This document shows positions 26,211-35,600 of a stretch of DNA of 47,114 nucleotides, piece by piece. Below the pieces are notes generated by a model. It worked only from the letters and a program-made list of their open reading frames with translations. It ran no database searches and was not told the origin of the DNA. The stretch is from positions 1-47,114 of the forward strand of contig JAPSLQ010000005.1 in assembly GCA_031180595.1 (NCBI GenBank), read 5' to 3'. The position numbers and the translations under genes were made by a program. The DNA is from Isoptericola sp. (GTDB lineage Bacteria > Actinomycetota > Actinomycetes > Actinomycetales > Cellulomonadaceae). The stretch's first letter is position 1. Each line of letters opens with the position of its first letter.

Positions 26211-26453
26211 ATGAGCATCATGGAGCTGGACACTCTGCCGCCCGTCCACCCGGGCATGATCCTGACCAGGCGGGAGCAGGTCGTCCTGTCGAACCTGTCC
26301 GAGGACGTCACCCTCGAGCAGATCGCCACCAAGCTGTTCGTCACGCGCAACACCGTCAAGTCGCAGGTGCGCAGCGTCTACCGGAAGCTCGGGGTTTCGA
26401 ACCGCGCCGAAGCGGTCGCCTGGGCACGCCGGGCCGGTCTCTACGTCGGCTGA
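26211..26453 (+). CDS. stand-alone LuxR/GerE-type HTH protein
   Basis: 80 residues, consisting almost entirely of one GerE helix-turn-helix: LTRREQVVLSNLSEDVTLEQ, then IATKLFVTRNTVKSQVRSVY and the conserved RKLGVSNRAEAV. No receiver or ligand-binding domain, so it acts as a bare DNA-binding unit, or with an unknown partner. Start: ATG at 26211 after CGAGGAGG. It is flanked by gcvH and a Nudix gene and shares no obvious operon with either. The local base composition is slightly less GC-rich than its neighbours. Confidence 0.88.
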   Translation: MSIMELDTLPPVHPGMILTRREQVVLSNLSEDVTLEQIATKLFVTRNTVKSQVRSVYRKLGVSNRAEAVAWARRAGLYVG

Positions 26454-26613
26454 CGCACCAGAAGCGCAGGTCGAGGCCTCGTCGGCCGGCAGGGGGGCTG
26501 TCGGCGGCGGGGCCTCGCCATGTCCACCGCCTTCGCCGCACGCGCCCGCCGGTGCATCCGCGGGACATGCTCCCGACACGGGCAGGACACGCCTGGATGG
26601 CAGACTCGCAGGC

Positions 26614-27042
26614 ATGACCGACCGCCGCCTCGTGGTCGCAGCCGCGATCGTCGACGACCTCGCCCGCCCCACGGTGCTGCTCGCCGCCCGCCGCAGCCGG
26701 CCGGCCGCGCTGGCGGGGCGTTGGGAGTTCCCCGGGGGCAAGGTGGACCCGGGGGAGGGGCCGCTCGAGGCGCTCCACCGCGAGCTCGACGAGGAGCTCG
26801 GGGTCGGGGTCGAGCTCGGGGGCGAGCTGGTCGGACCTGACGACGGCGGGTGGAACATCACCGAGCGTCACGTGCTGCGCCTGTGGTTCGCGCGCGTCAC
26901 CCGGGGCCAGCCGCGGCCGCTCGTGGAGCACGACAGGCTCCGGTGGCTGCCGGTCGCCTCGGCGCGCGATCTCGACTGGCTGGAGGGCGACGTCCGCATC
27001 GTCGAGGCCGTGGTCGAGCAGCTCGTGACGTCGGCACCCTGA
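26614..27042 (+). CDS. Nudix hydrolase (MutT-like)
   Basis: 142 residues. The Nudix box GGKVDPGEGPLEALHRELDE-ELG (residues about 40-62) has all catalytic positions (G-x5-E-x7-R-E-x2-E-E-x-G). WEFPGG before it and LRWLP in the C-terminal half point to the MutT/8-oxo-dGTP diphosphatase subgroup, which cleans oxidised dGTP from the nucleotide pool. CAGACT with seven bases to the ATG suggests a leaderless start. Substrate specificity is inferred from the family. Confidence 0.9.
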   Translation: MTDRRLVVAAAIVDDLARPTVLLAARRSRPAALAGRWEFPGGKVDPGEGPLEALHRELDEELGVGVELGGELVGPDDGGWNITERHVLRLWFARVTRGQPRPLVEHDRLRWLPVASARDLDWLEGDVRIVEAVVEQLVTSAP

Positions 27043-27068
27043 ACCGCCGGGCGGGCTGCAACTTTTGA

Positions 27069-27096
27069 TTGACAGCCGTCAGAAGTGACGTAGGAT
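27069..27096 (+). promoter_or_regulatory. consensus-like promoter for the sugar-dehydrogenase gene
   Basis: TTGACA (27069-27074), a 16-bp spacer and TAGGAT (27091-27096). The -35 sits inside the dyad TTGAC-N4-GTCAG. A second similar dyad, CTGAC-N5-GTCAA, lies at 27322-27336 just before the start codon. The 5' leader would be about 255 nt, and I see no gene in it. Confidence 0.65.
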
Positions 27097-27356
27097 GCCG
27101 AACGACGGCTCAACGGCACCGGCGCCGACGACGGCGAGGGTGCCCGCGGGCCCGTCGCACCATGACTGCACCAGAAGCACCGCGCGATGCGCCGCGCCCC
27201 GCGGCGACGCCGGCTCGACGACGAGCGAGGAGGTGGGCGCGCGCCCGAGCGCGCGAAAGGCGACCGGGCCACCGTGTGCCGTCGTTGCCGCGACGGTGGG
27301 TGACCCGGTCCGTGATGAACCCTGACAGGCGGTCAACCGGACAGGAGCACCACAGA

Positions 27357-29909
27357 ATGAAGCGTACCCAGAGGTATTCGCGAGGGGGCAGACCGCTCGC
27401 GGGCGCGATCGCGGCTCTCACCCTCGTCGGGTCGGGACTGGCGGCGGTCGCCGGACCCGCCCAGGCGGCCGAGGAGCCCGCGCTCGACTGGTCGAACTAC
27501 GAGCGCACCACGATCACCAAGGACGTCGGCGAGCCGATCGGCATGACGATCCTCCCCGACAACCGCATCATCCACACCGCCCGCAACGGCGAGGTCCGGC
27601 TCACGGACCCGGCCACGGGCATCACCAAGATCGTCAACAAGCTCGACGTGTACGTGAACTCCGAGGACGGCCTCCAGGGGATCGCGATCGACCCGGACTT
27701 CGAGGAGAACGGCTGGGTCTACCTCGTCTACTCGCCGCGCGACGCGGACGGCGACGGCGTCGCCGACACGCCCACCGGCAGCGCGCCCAACACGCTCCCC
27801 GCCGGCGAGGACGAGAGCTACTGGGACCGCTGGCTCGGCGTCAACCGGCTCGCGCGCTTCAAGTGGACCGGCGAGGCCCTCGACCTCTCCACCGAGCAGG
27901 CGATCCTCGACGTGGAGGTCCAGCGCGGCCAGTGCTGCCACGTCGGTGCCGACATCGACTTCGACGGCGAGGGCAACCTCTACCTGTCGACGGGCGACAA
28001 CACGCCGGCCGGTACGCCGGGTGCCAGCGGCTACGCGCCGAACAACGACGCCCCCGGCATGAACCCCGGCTTCGACGCGCGCCGTGGCGCCGGCAACACC
28101 AACGACCTGCGCGGCAAGATCCTGCGGATCCACGTCGAGGAGGACGGCAGCTACACCATCCCCGAGGGGAACCTCTTCGAGCCCGGGACGCCGAACACCC
28201 GCCCCGAGATCTTCATCATGGGCGTGCGCAACCCGTTCCGCATCGACGTCGACGCCGAGACCAACACCATCTCCTACGGTGACTACGGCCCCGACGCGCC
28301 GGCCGCCAACCCCGACCGTGGCCCGATGGGCTACGTCGAGTGGAACATCTCCAGCCTGGACGACCCGCACAACGCGGGCTGGCCGTACTGCCACGGCCCC
28401 AACGCCGCGTACAACGAGTGGGACTTCGCCACGGCCACGCCGGGTGAGTTCTTCGACTGCGAGGCCCCGGTCAACAACTCCCGGTGGAACACCGGCCTGA
28501 CCGAGCTGCCGCCGTCGCGCTCCGCGACCCTCTGGTACGGCGACGACCCGGGCCACCAGCCGTGGGACGAGCTGGTGAACTTCGGGTCCGGCCGCGGCCA
28601 GGGCCCCATGGGCGGTCCGGCCTACCACTACGACGCCGCCAACCCGTCGACGGACAAGCTGCCCGAGTACTGGGACGGCAAGTGGTTCTTCGGCGAGTTC
28701 TCCCAGGACTACATCGCCGCGTTCACGGTGAACGACGCCCTCGAGGTCACCGCCATCGAGGACTTCATGCCCAACGCCGTGATCGAGCCGGCCGGCCTGC
28801 CGCGCATCGACAACCCGATCGACCTCGAGTTCGGCCCGGACGGCGCGCTGTACGTCCTCGAGTACGGTGACGGCTTCTTCCGGCCGAACCCGGACGCGGG
28901 CCTGCACCGCATCGCGTACGCGCAGGACAACCGTTCGCCGCAGGCCGTGATCGGCGCGACGCCGCACTCGTCGTCGTCCGCCCCGCTGACGGTCCAGTTC
29001 GACGCCTCCGGCTCGAGCGACCCGGAGGGTCAGACGCTGACCTACGAGTGGGACTTCGACGGCGACGGCACGTTCGACGCCACCGGGGTGCGGGTCGAGC
29101 ACACCTACACCGAGCTCGGCACCTACACGGCGCGCCTGCGCGTGACCGACACGGGCGGCAAGCGCGGCCTCGCGTCGCGCACCATCAGCGTGGGCAACAC
29201 GGCGCCCGAGGTGACCATCGAGTTCCCGGCGGACGGCGGGTTCTTCCAGTGGGGCGACCGCGTGCCGTTCGAGATCACCACGCACGACGCCGAGGACGGC
29301 GACGAGACCGTGTGCTCGCGCGTCCGGTGGACCTACGGCCTCGGCCACGACGAGCACGCCCACCCCGAGGTCTCCGGCACGGGCTGCTCGGGCGTCTTCC
29401 CGACCGACCCGAACTCGCCGCAGCACGGCGACGGCGCCGACCTGTACGGCGCGATCGTCGTGACCTACACCGACGAGGGTGCCAACGGCCTGCCCCCGGC
29501 GACGGGCGAGGCCACGGCGCGCCTCAACCCGTTCCTCCAGGAGGCGGAGTACGCGACCGACCTCGGTGGCGGCGAGGTCGTCGAGGACGCGGAGGCGAGC
29601 GCGGGCCGCGTGGTCGAGCTCGGCTCGGGCGACACCCTGCGGTGGGACCCGGTGAGCTTCGAGAACATCGACGACGTCGTGGTCCGGGCCTCCGGCAAGG
29701 GCCGTCTCGAGCTGCGGTTCGGCTCGCCGACGGCCAAGCCGTTCGCCGCGGTGACGCTCAAGCCGAACCAGGGCTGGCAGGACGTCGTGGCGCAGATCGC
29801 CGGCGCCGCACCGACCGAGACCGGGGCGCTCTACGTCACGTCTCGTGGCGGCGCGACGGTCGACACCCTCACCTTCCGGGGTGCGGGCGTCGGCCAGGCC
29901 CCGCAGTGA
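27357..29909 (+). CDS. secreted PQQ-type sugar dehydrogenase with PKD domain
   Basis: 850 residues. A signal peptide (about residues 1-36, ending PAQAA) exports it. Residues about 45-525 form a glucose/sorbosone dehydrogenase-like beta-propeller: GEPIGMTILPDNR, EDGLQGIAIDPDF, NNDLRGKILRI-type segments and MGVRNPFRIDVD are the recurring family motifs. Then a PKD domain (about 540-615: VQFDASGSSDPEG, YEWDFDGDG, VEHTYTELGTYTARL) and a C-terminal region resembling a family-6-like carbohydrate-binding or ThuA-associated domain. It probably oxidises sugars or polysaccharide ends outside the cell with PQQ; PQQ use is inferred from the family. Start at 27357 after CAGGAG. Strong hairpin downstream at 29940. 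Confidence 0.88.
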   Translation: MKRTQRYSRGGRPLAGAIAALTLVGSGLAAVAGPAQAAEEPALDWSNYERTTITKDVGEPIGMTILPDNRIIHTARNGEVRLTDPATGITKIVNKLDVYVNSEDGLQGIAIDPDFEENGWVYLVYSPRDADGDGVADTPTGSAPNTLPAGEDESYWDRWLGVNRLARFKWTGEALDLSTEQAILDVEVQRGQCCHVGADIDFDGEGNLYLSTGDNTPAGTPGASGYAPNNDAPGMNPGFDARRGAGNTNDLRGKILRIHVEEDGSYTIPEGNLFEPGTPNTRPEIFIMGVRNPFRIDVDAETNTISYGDYGPDAPAANPDRGPMGYVEWNISSLDDPHNAGWPYCHGPNAAYNEWDFATATPGEFFDCEAPVNNSRWNTGLTELPPSRSATLWYGDDPGHQPWDELVNFGSGRGQGPMGGPAYHYDAANPSTDKLPEYWDGKWFFGEFSQDYIAAFTVNDALEVTAIEDFMPNAVIEPAGLPRIDNPIDLEFGPDGALYVLEYGDGFFRPNPDAGLHRIAYAQDNRSPQAVIGATPHSSSSAPLTVQFDASGSSDPEGQTLTYEWDFDGDGTFDATGVRVEHTYTELGTYTARLRVTDTGGKRGLASRTISVGNTAPEVTIEFPADGGFFQWGDRVPFEITTHDAEDGDETVCSRVRWTYGLGHDEHAHPEVSGTGCSGVFPTDPNSPQHGDGADLYGAIVVTYTDEGANGLPPATGEATARLNPFLQEAEYATDLGGGEVVEDAEASAGRVVELGSGDTLRWDPVSFENIDDVVVRASGKGRLELRFGSPTAKPFAAVTLKPNQGWQDVVAQIAGAAPTETGALYVTSRGGATVDTLTFRGAGVGQAPQ

Positions 29910-29939
29910 TCAGCTGACGATCGGCTGACGCCGCACGGG

Positions 29940-29983
29940 ACGACGACGGCGGTACGCACCTCGGTGCGTACCGCCGTCGTCGT
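29940..29983. terminator. perfect 19-20-bp bidirectional terminator hairpin
   Basis: CGACGACGGCGGTACGCAC (29941-29959) pairs without mismatch with GTGCGTACCGCCGTCGTCG (29964-29982) around the loop CTCG. It lies between the convergent sugar dehydrogenase and gamma-glutamyltransferase genes. TTCTC follows on the plus strand. Confidence 0.9.
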
Positions 29984-29999
29984 TCTCGGGACCGAGCCG

Positions 30000-31868
30000 T
30001 CAGGGTGCGACCGGCTCCAGGACCATGGCGGCGCCGCCGCCGCGACGCCGCGGCTCCGAGACCGCGGTGAGGAGGCCGTCGGGGCCGATCTCGATCGCCG
30101 TCGCGGCACCGATCTCGGCCGCGCTCGTGAACTGGTCGCCGGCGGGGACGAGCCGGTGCCCGTAGGCCGCGAGCTCGTCGCCGTAGAGCTCGATGAACTC
30201 CGGCTCGGCGAGCACCGTGGCGGTGTTGCGCTGGGTCGCCCGCGGTGCCGACAGGGCCTCGGCGATGTCCATGCCGCGGTCGAGCCGGTTGGTGAGCGTC
30301 TGCAGGACGGTCGTGATGATCGTGGACCCGCCGGGGGAGCCCAGCGCGAGGACGGGCTCGCCGTCGCGCACCACGAGCGTGGGCGCCATCGACGAGCGCG
30401 GGCGCTTGCCGGGCTCGATCCGGTTCGGGTCGTCCGCGTCCCACACGAGCGTGAAGTCCGTGAGCTCGTTGTTCAGCAGGAACCCGCGCCCCGGCACGAC
30501 GATGCCGGAGCCGCCCGTCTGCTCGATGGTGAGCGTGTACTCGACGACGTTCCCCTCCCCGTCGACGACGGTGAGGTTGGTGGTCGAGATGTTCTCGGTG
30601 TCGGCCTCGACGAGCGGGACGGTCTCGCCGCACGCGCTCGAGCCGGCGTCGACGTCGCCGGGCGCGACCGGCTTGGGGAGGGCCGTCGTCGGGTCGACGA
30701 GGCAGGCGCGCTCGGCGGCGAAGTCGTCCGAGAGCAGGGTCTCGAGCGGGACGTCGACGTACGCGGCGTCGCCCAGGTACGCGCCCCGGTCGGCGAAGGA
30801 CAGCGCGCTCGCCTCGAGGTAGTGGTGCAGGTAGTCGGCGTCGGACATGCCGGGCAGGTCGAAGGTCTCGAGGATGTTGAGCGCCTCGCCCACCGTGGAG
30901 CCGCCGCTCGACGACGGCGCCATGCCGTACACGTCGTAGCCGCGGTACCGCACGTGCGTCGGGTCCTGGAGGAGCGCGTCGTAGCCGGCGAGGTCCTCGA
31001 GCGCGAGGAAGCCGGGCGGGACGGGCAGGTCGGTCTCCGGGTCGGTGACCGGGTCCGCGACCGCGCTGACGATCTCGGCGGCCAGGTCGCCCGTGTAGAA
31101 GGCGTCGGTGCCGTGCTTGGCGAGCAGGTCGTAGGTCGCGGCCAGGTCGCGGTTCCGGAAGATCGTCCCGACGGCGGGCGCGTCGCCGCCGGGCAGGAAC
31201 AGCTCGGCCGTCGCCGGGAACGCGGAGAAGCGCTCGGCGTTGTCGAGGGTCTGGCTCCGGAAGGTCTGGTCGACGACGAAGCCCCGGCGCGCGAGCTGCG
31301 TCGCGGGCTTGAGCGCCTCCTTGAGGGACAGCGTGCCCCACTCCTCGAGCGCGAGCTCCCACGTCGCGGGCGTGCCAGGCGTGCCGACCGAGACCCCGCT
31401 CGTGACGAGGTCGGGGGAGAAGCGGTAGGGCGCGCCGGTGGCCGGGTCGATGAACGCGTCGGTCGGCATCGCCGCGGGCGCGGTCTCGCGGCCGTCGATC
31501 GTCGTGACCTCGCCCGTGGCGGCGTCGTAGTGCACGAGGAACCCGCCCCCGCCGATCCCGGCGCTGTAGGGCTCCGTGACGCCGAGCGCCGCGGCGGCGG
31601 CGATCGCGGCGTCGACGGCGTTGCCACCCTTGCGCAGCACCTCGAGCCCGATGCGGCTCGCCTCGGGGTCGACGGTGCTGATCGCGCCCCCGTAGCCGAC
31701 CGCCATGGGGATCTTGTCCTCGTGGCGTGGCGCCGCGGCCGCCGGACCGGTGGCCGGTGCGAGGCCCGGCGCGACGGCGGTCGTGACGGCGAGGCCGGCG
31801 GTCAGCGTGGCCGCGAGGGCCGCCGCGAGCGGCCTGCGGGCGGAGCGGGTGGAGCTGCGGTGATCCAT
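30000..31868 (-). CDS. ggt: gamma-glutamyltransferase
   Basis: 622 residues with an N-terminal signal peptide (cleavage probably near APAAAAP), so secreted. It hydrolyses or transfers the gamma-glutamyl group of glutathione and related compounds. The precursor is cut before the catalytic threonine, here Thr429 in ISTTNLTVVDGEG; Arg127 in DGRETAP and the oxyanion loop GSPGGSTI are conserved, and GIGGGGFLVHY is the typical N-terminal motif. GAGGAGAAGG precedes the ATG. The lid region after the catalytic Thr is present. Actinomycetes mostly use mycothiol rather than glutathione, so its natural substrate may be another gamma-glutamyl compound (inference). Confidence 0.95.
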   Translation of the reverse strand: MDHRSSTRSARRPLAAALAATLTAGLAVTTAVAPGLAPATGPAAAAPRHEDKIPMAVGYGGAISTVDPEASRIGLEVLRKGGNAVDAAIAAAAALGVTEPYSAGIGGGGFLVHYDAATGEVTTIDGRETAPAAMPTDAFIDPATGAPYRFSPDLVTSGVSVGTPGTPATWELALEEWGTLSLKEALKPATQLARRGFVVDQTFRSQTLDNAERFSAFPATAELFLPGGDAPAVGTIFRNRDLAATYDLLAKHGTDAFYTGDLAAEIVSAVADPVTDPETDLPVPPGFLALEDLAGYDALLQDPTHVRYRGYDVYGMAPSSSGGSTVGEALNILETFDLPGMSDADYLHHYLEASALSFADRGAYLGDAAYVDVPLETLLSDDFAAERACLVDPTTALPKPVAPGDVDAGSSACGETVPLVEADTENISTTNLTVVDGEGNVVEYTLTIEQTGGSGIVVPGRGFLLNNELTDFTLVWDADDPNRIEPGKRPRSSMAPTLVVRDGEPVLALGSPGGSTIITTVLQTLTNRLDRGMDIAEALSAPRATQRNTATVLAEPEFIELYGDELAAYGHRLVPAGDQFTSAAEIGAATAIEIGPDGLLTAVSEPRRRGGGAAMVLEPVAP

Positions 31869-31961
31869 AGCCTTCTCCTCGGACCGGGATGTCGGTGTAC
31901 ACCACGGTCACCCGGAGCGACGGATTTGGCTAGGGGGATCTTTCCGCCCGGGCGCGCGGCT

Positions 31962-32537
31962 TCAGCTCGCCACCTGCGCCGCGAGCCAGCGCTCGACGTC
32001 GCGCCGGGTGCGCAGGCGTACGACGACGAGGTGCGGCGCGACGTCGGCGAGCCACCGGTCGAGCCCGTCGAGCTTGTGCCTGGTCCGCCACGCCCACCGC
32101 ACGATGTGGTCGTGCTCGCTGAAGACCGACCGCAGCGGCGGCTCGACGTTGCCGTTCCACAGCTCGATCCTGCCCAGGCGACGGCGCAGGGTGCGCGCGA
32201 CGACCTGCCGCATCACGACGTCGGTCGGCAGGTCGAGCCACACGAGCACCTCCGCTCGTTCGAGCAGGAGGGGGCGCACCACGCGGTACTGCCACTCGGT
32301 GACCCACGCGTCGGTCGCGACGAGCGCGCGGACGTCGTCGACGAAGTCCGGGCGCGACGTCCAGCCCGGCCCCCAGTGCAGCCCGTCGAGCTCGGTGTGC
32401 GGCAGGCCCCAGAGCACCCCGACGCGACCCGCGAGCGTCGTCTTGCCCGACCCGGACGTCCCCGCGACGAGCACGCGGCGCGGCCGCCGGCCGAGAGCCT
32501 GCGCGACGTCGTCGTGGGGACCGAGGAGCGTGCGCAC
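31962..32537 (-). CDS. small P-loop kinase-like ATPase (topology-modulation/adenylate-kinase-like)
   Basis: 191 residues. Walker A is GTSGSGKTT (about residue 26), followed by ELDGLHWGPGW and WQYRVVRPLLLERAEVLVWLDLP (Walker B-like aspartate), the pattern of the FlaR/DNA topology-modulation and AAA_17-type small kinases. A late lid-like segment carries several arginines. It probably phosphorylates a nucleotide or small molecule; substrate unknown. Start: GTG at 32537, preceded by TACGCT and six bases, with no ribosome site: leaderless. It precedes ggt on the same strand with a 93-bp gap. Confidence 0.8.
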   Translation of the reverse strand: MRTLLGPHDDVAQALGRRPRRVLVAGTSGSGKTTLAGRVGVLWGLPHTELDGLHWGPGWTSRPDFVDDVRALVATDAWVTEWQYRVVRPLLLERAEVLVWLDLPTDVVMRQVVARTLRRRLGRIELWNGNVEPPLRSVFSEHDHIVRWAWRTRHKLDGLDRWLADVAPHLVVVRLRTRRDVERWLAAQVAS

Positions 32538-32670
32538 CCCTGGAGCGTAGCCCTCGCATCCGCTGGTGTAGAGAAGTTTCCCTGGAGGTTGACATCTGGA
32601 AAGTTCCTGGCAACCTGACGACGGAAGGCTGACGACGGCGTCCGCCCCATCCTGCCTCTGGAGGAACCCC

Positions 32671-35600
32671 ATGCGCCGAGCAGTGCCGCCCGTCCGCAGA
32701 CTCGCCGTCGCGCTCCCCGCGGGCGTGCTGGCCCTGGCGCTCGCGGCACCCACCGCGCCCGCCGCCGCGGCCCCGAGCACCGTCGCGGCGTCGTCGAGCG
32801 CGCTCGCGCTGTCCGACGACGTCGCCGACCTCCCGCTGGACGACGCCGGCGCGGCGATCGTCACGCGTCACGAGGAGCGGCTGATCGCGCCCGGGCTCGA
32901 GCACACGTCGTTCGCACGGGTGTCGGCCGACGGCTGGCTCAGCGGCGAGGTGCTCGTCGTCGACCTGGACGACGGCGCCGCCCGGTTCGGCTACGTCGGT
33001 GCCCCGGACGTCGCGAGCAACGCCACGGTGACCGAGATGGCAGAGGCACGCGGCGCCGTCGCGGCCGTCAACGGCGACTTCTTCGACATCAACAACTCGG
33101 GCGCCGCACTGGGCACCGCCGTCGACGACGGGAAGCTGCTCAAGTCCGCCGCGCCCGGCCGGAACAAGGCGGTCGTGTTCGGCTCGGACGGCATGGGGAG
33201 GCTGGCGCAGCTCTTCCTCAGCGGGTCCATCACGATCCCGTCCGGCGGCACGACGCGCGAGCTCACGGTGGACGGCCTCAACGTCACGGGCGTGCCGGCG
33301 GGTGGCGTCGCGGTCTTCGACCCGGCCTGGGGCGACGCCGCGCGCTCGCGCCCGCTCGGCGCGGGCGAGCAGGGCGTCGAGGTGCGGGTCGAGATGGCCG
33401 ACGACGGCACGTCCGGCACGGTCGTCGCCGTCGGCGCGCCGGGGGAGGGGCGCCTGCCCGACGGCGTGCGGGCCGTCGTCGCCCGTCCCGGTGCGGCCGC
33501 CGACGCGCTCGCCGCCCTGACGCCCGGCGACGAGGTCACGCTCGCGTACGGGCTGCGCGAGGACGCGGGCGACGTCGCGGTCGCGATCGGCGGCGACCCC
33601 GCCGACTGGCTGCTCGAGGACGGTGACGTCACCACCGCGACCGGTGACTTCGCGCGCCTGCGCCACCCGCGCACGGCGATCGGCTTCGACGAGTCGGGGA
33701 CCACGGCGTACCTCGTCGTCGTCGACGGACGCCAGGCGCAGAGCATCGGGATGAGCCTGCCCGAGCTCGGCCGGTTCATGGCCCAGATCGGGGCCGACGA
33801 CGCGCTCAACCTCGACGGCGGCGGCTCGTCCCAGATGAACGCCCGTCTGCCCGGCGACGCCGCGACGTCGGTGCTCAACAGCCCGTCCGACGGCGTCGAG
33901 CGGCGTGACGCCAACGGGCTCGGGCTCTTCGTGGACGCGGGATCCGGTCAGGTGCACGCCTACGACGTGCGGACCGCCGCGGCCTCCGGCGACGCGCTCC
34001 GCGTCTTCCCCGGCCTGCACCGCACGCTCGTGGCCAAGGGCTACGACGAGACGATGGCGCCGGTCGGCACCCCCGCGGCGGACTGGACGTCGTCCGACGC
34101 CGCCGCCGCGACCGTCGCGTCCGGGGACTCGGGGACCGGCGTCGTGACCGGCGTCGCGCCCGGCACCACCACGGTTCGCGCCGCGACGCCCACACCCGAG
34201 GGCGTCGCGACCGGCTCCGTCGAGCTCACCGTCCTCGGTGAGCCCGTGCGCCTCACCACGTCCGAGCCGGTCGTGACCCTGCCGGACCAGGAGTCGACCG
34301 CGAGCCTCTCGGTGCTCGGCCACGACGCCCGCGGTTACGTCGCGCCGGTCGAGGCCCGCGACGTCGTCGTCACCGGTGGCCAGGGCGTCGCCGCGCTCGA
34401 GCCGGCCGCCGACGGCACGCTCACCGTGCGCGCCCTGCGGCCGTCGGGTGCCGCGAGCTTCACGCTCACGGTGGGCGGGCTGACGACCGAGGTCGCGGTG
34501 GCCGTGTCGCTCGACGAGGTCTCGGTGGCCGACTTCTCCGACGCCGCGCGCTGGACCTCGGCGAACGACCGCGCGCCCGGCGGCTCGGTCGCGCCCGCCG
34601 ACGGGCACGACGGCGCCGCCGGGCTCCGGCTCACCTACGACTTCACGCGGTCGACCGCGACGCGGGGGCAGTACGCCGTCTTCCCTGACGGCGGACGGGA
34701 GGTGCCGGGCCAGCCGCGCAAGCTCACGATGTGGGTCCACGGCGACGGCAACGGGGCCTGGCTGCGCATGCAGGTGCGGCAGGGCAACGGGGTCGTGACC
34801 AACCTCGACGGCCCGACCGTGTCGTGGGAGGGCTGGCGGCAGGCCGAGCTCACCGTCCCGGAGGGCGCGCACTACCCGCTGCTGCTCCAGCGCGTCCGGC
34901 TGCTCGAGACCCGGGCGTCGGCGCAGTACACCGGCCAGGTGACGATCTCCGACCTGCGCGCGCACGTGCCGCCGGACGTCGACGTGCCCGACGTGCCGGT
35001 GGTCGAGGACCCGGTCGTGGCCGACGCGGGCGCCACGGACGACGCCCCTCTGCGCATCGCCGTGATGTCCGACGCGCAGTTCGTGGCGCGCAACCCGGAC
35101 TCCGGGGCGGTCCAGGGTGCGCGCGAGGCGCTCCGTGAGATCGTCGCGGCCGACCCCGACCTGCTCGTCGTCAACGGCGACCTCGTCGACGAGGCGTCTC
35201 CGGCGGACTTCGACCTGGCGCGCGAGATCCTCGAGTCCGAGCTCGCCGGGTCCGACCTCCCCTGGTACTACCTGCCGGGGAACCACGAGGTCATGGGCGG
35301 CTCCATCGCCAACTTCGAGGCCGAGTTCGGCGAGCGGTGGCGCGTGCTCGACGTGCCCGACCCCTCCGGGACGGGCGGCACCACGCGGCTGGTCATGCTC
35401 GACACCTCGACCGGCCGGCTCGGGTCCGACTTCGAGCAGCTCCGCGCCCTGCGCGAGGCGCTCGACGGGGCGGCCGCCGACGACGCCATCACCGGCGTCG
35501 TGACGTTCTTCCACCACCCGGTCGACGACCCGCTGCCGGCCAAGGCGAGCCAGCTCGTCGACCGGGTCGAGGCGGAGACCGTGCGCGGCTGGTTCGAGGA

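Noticed and set aside
27097-27356. A gene in the 5' leader of the sugar dehydrogenase
   Set aside because: Open frames there have no ribosome site, no homology pattern and Arg-rich shadow composition.
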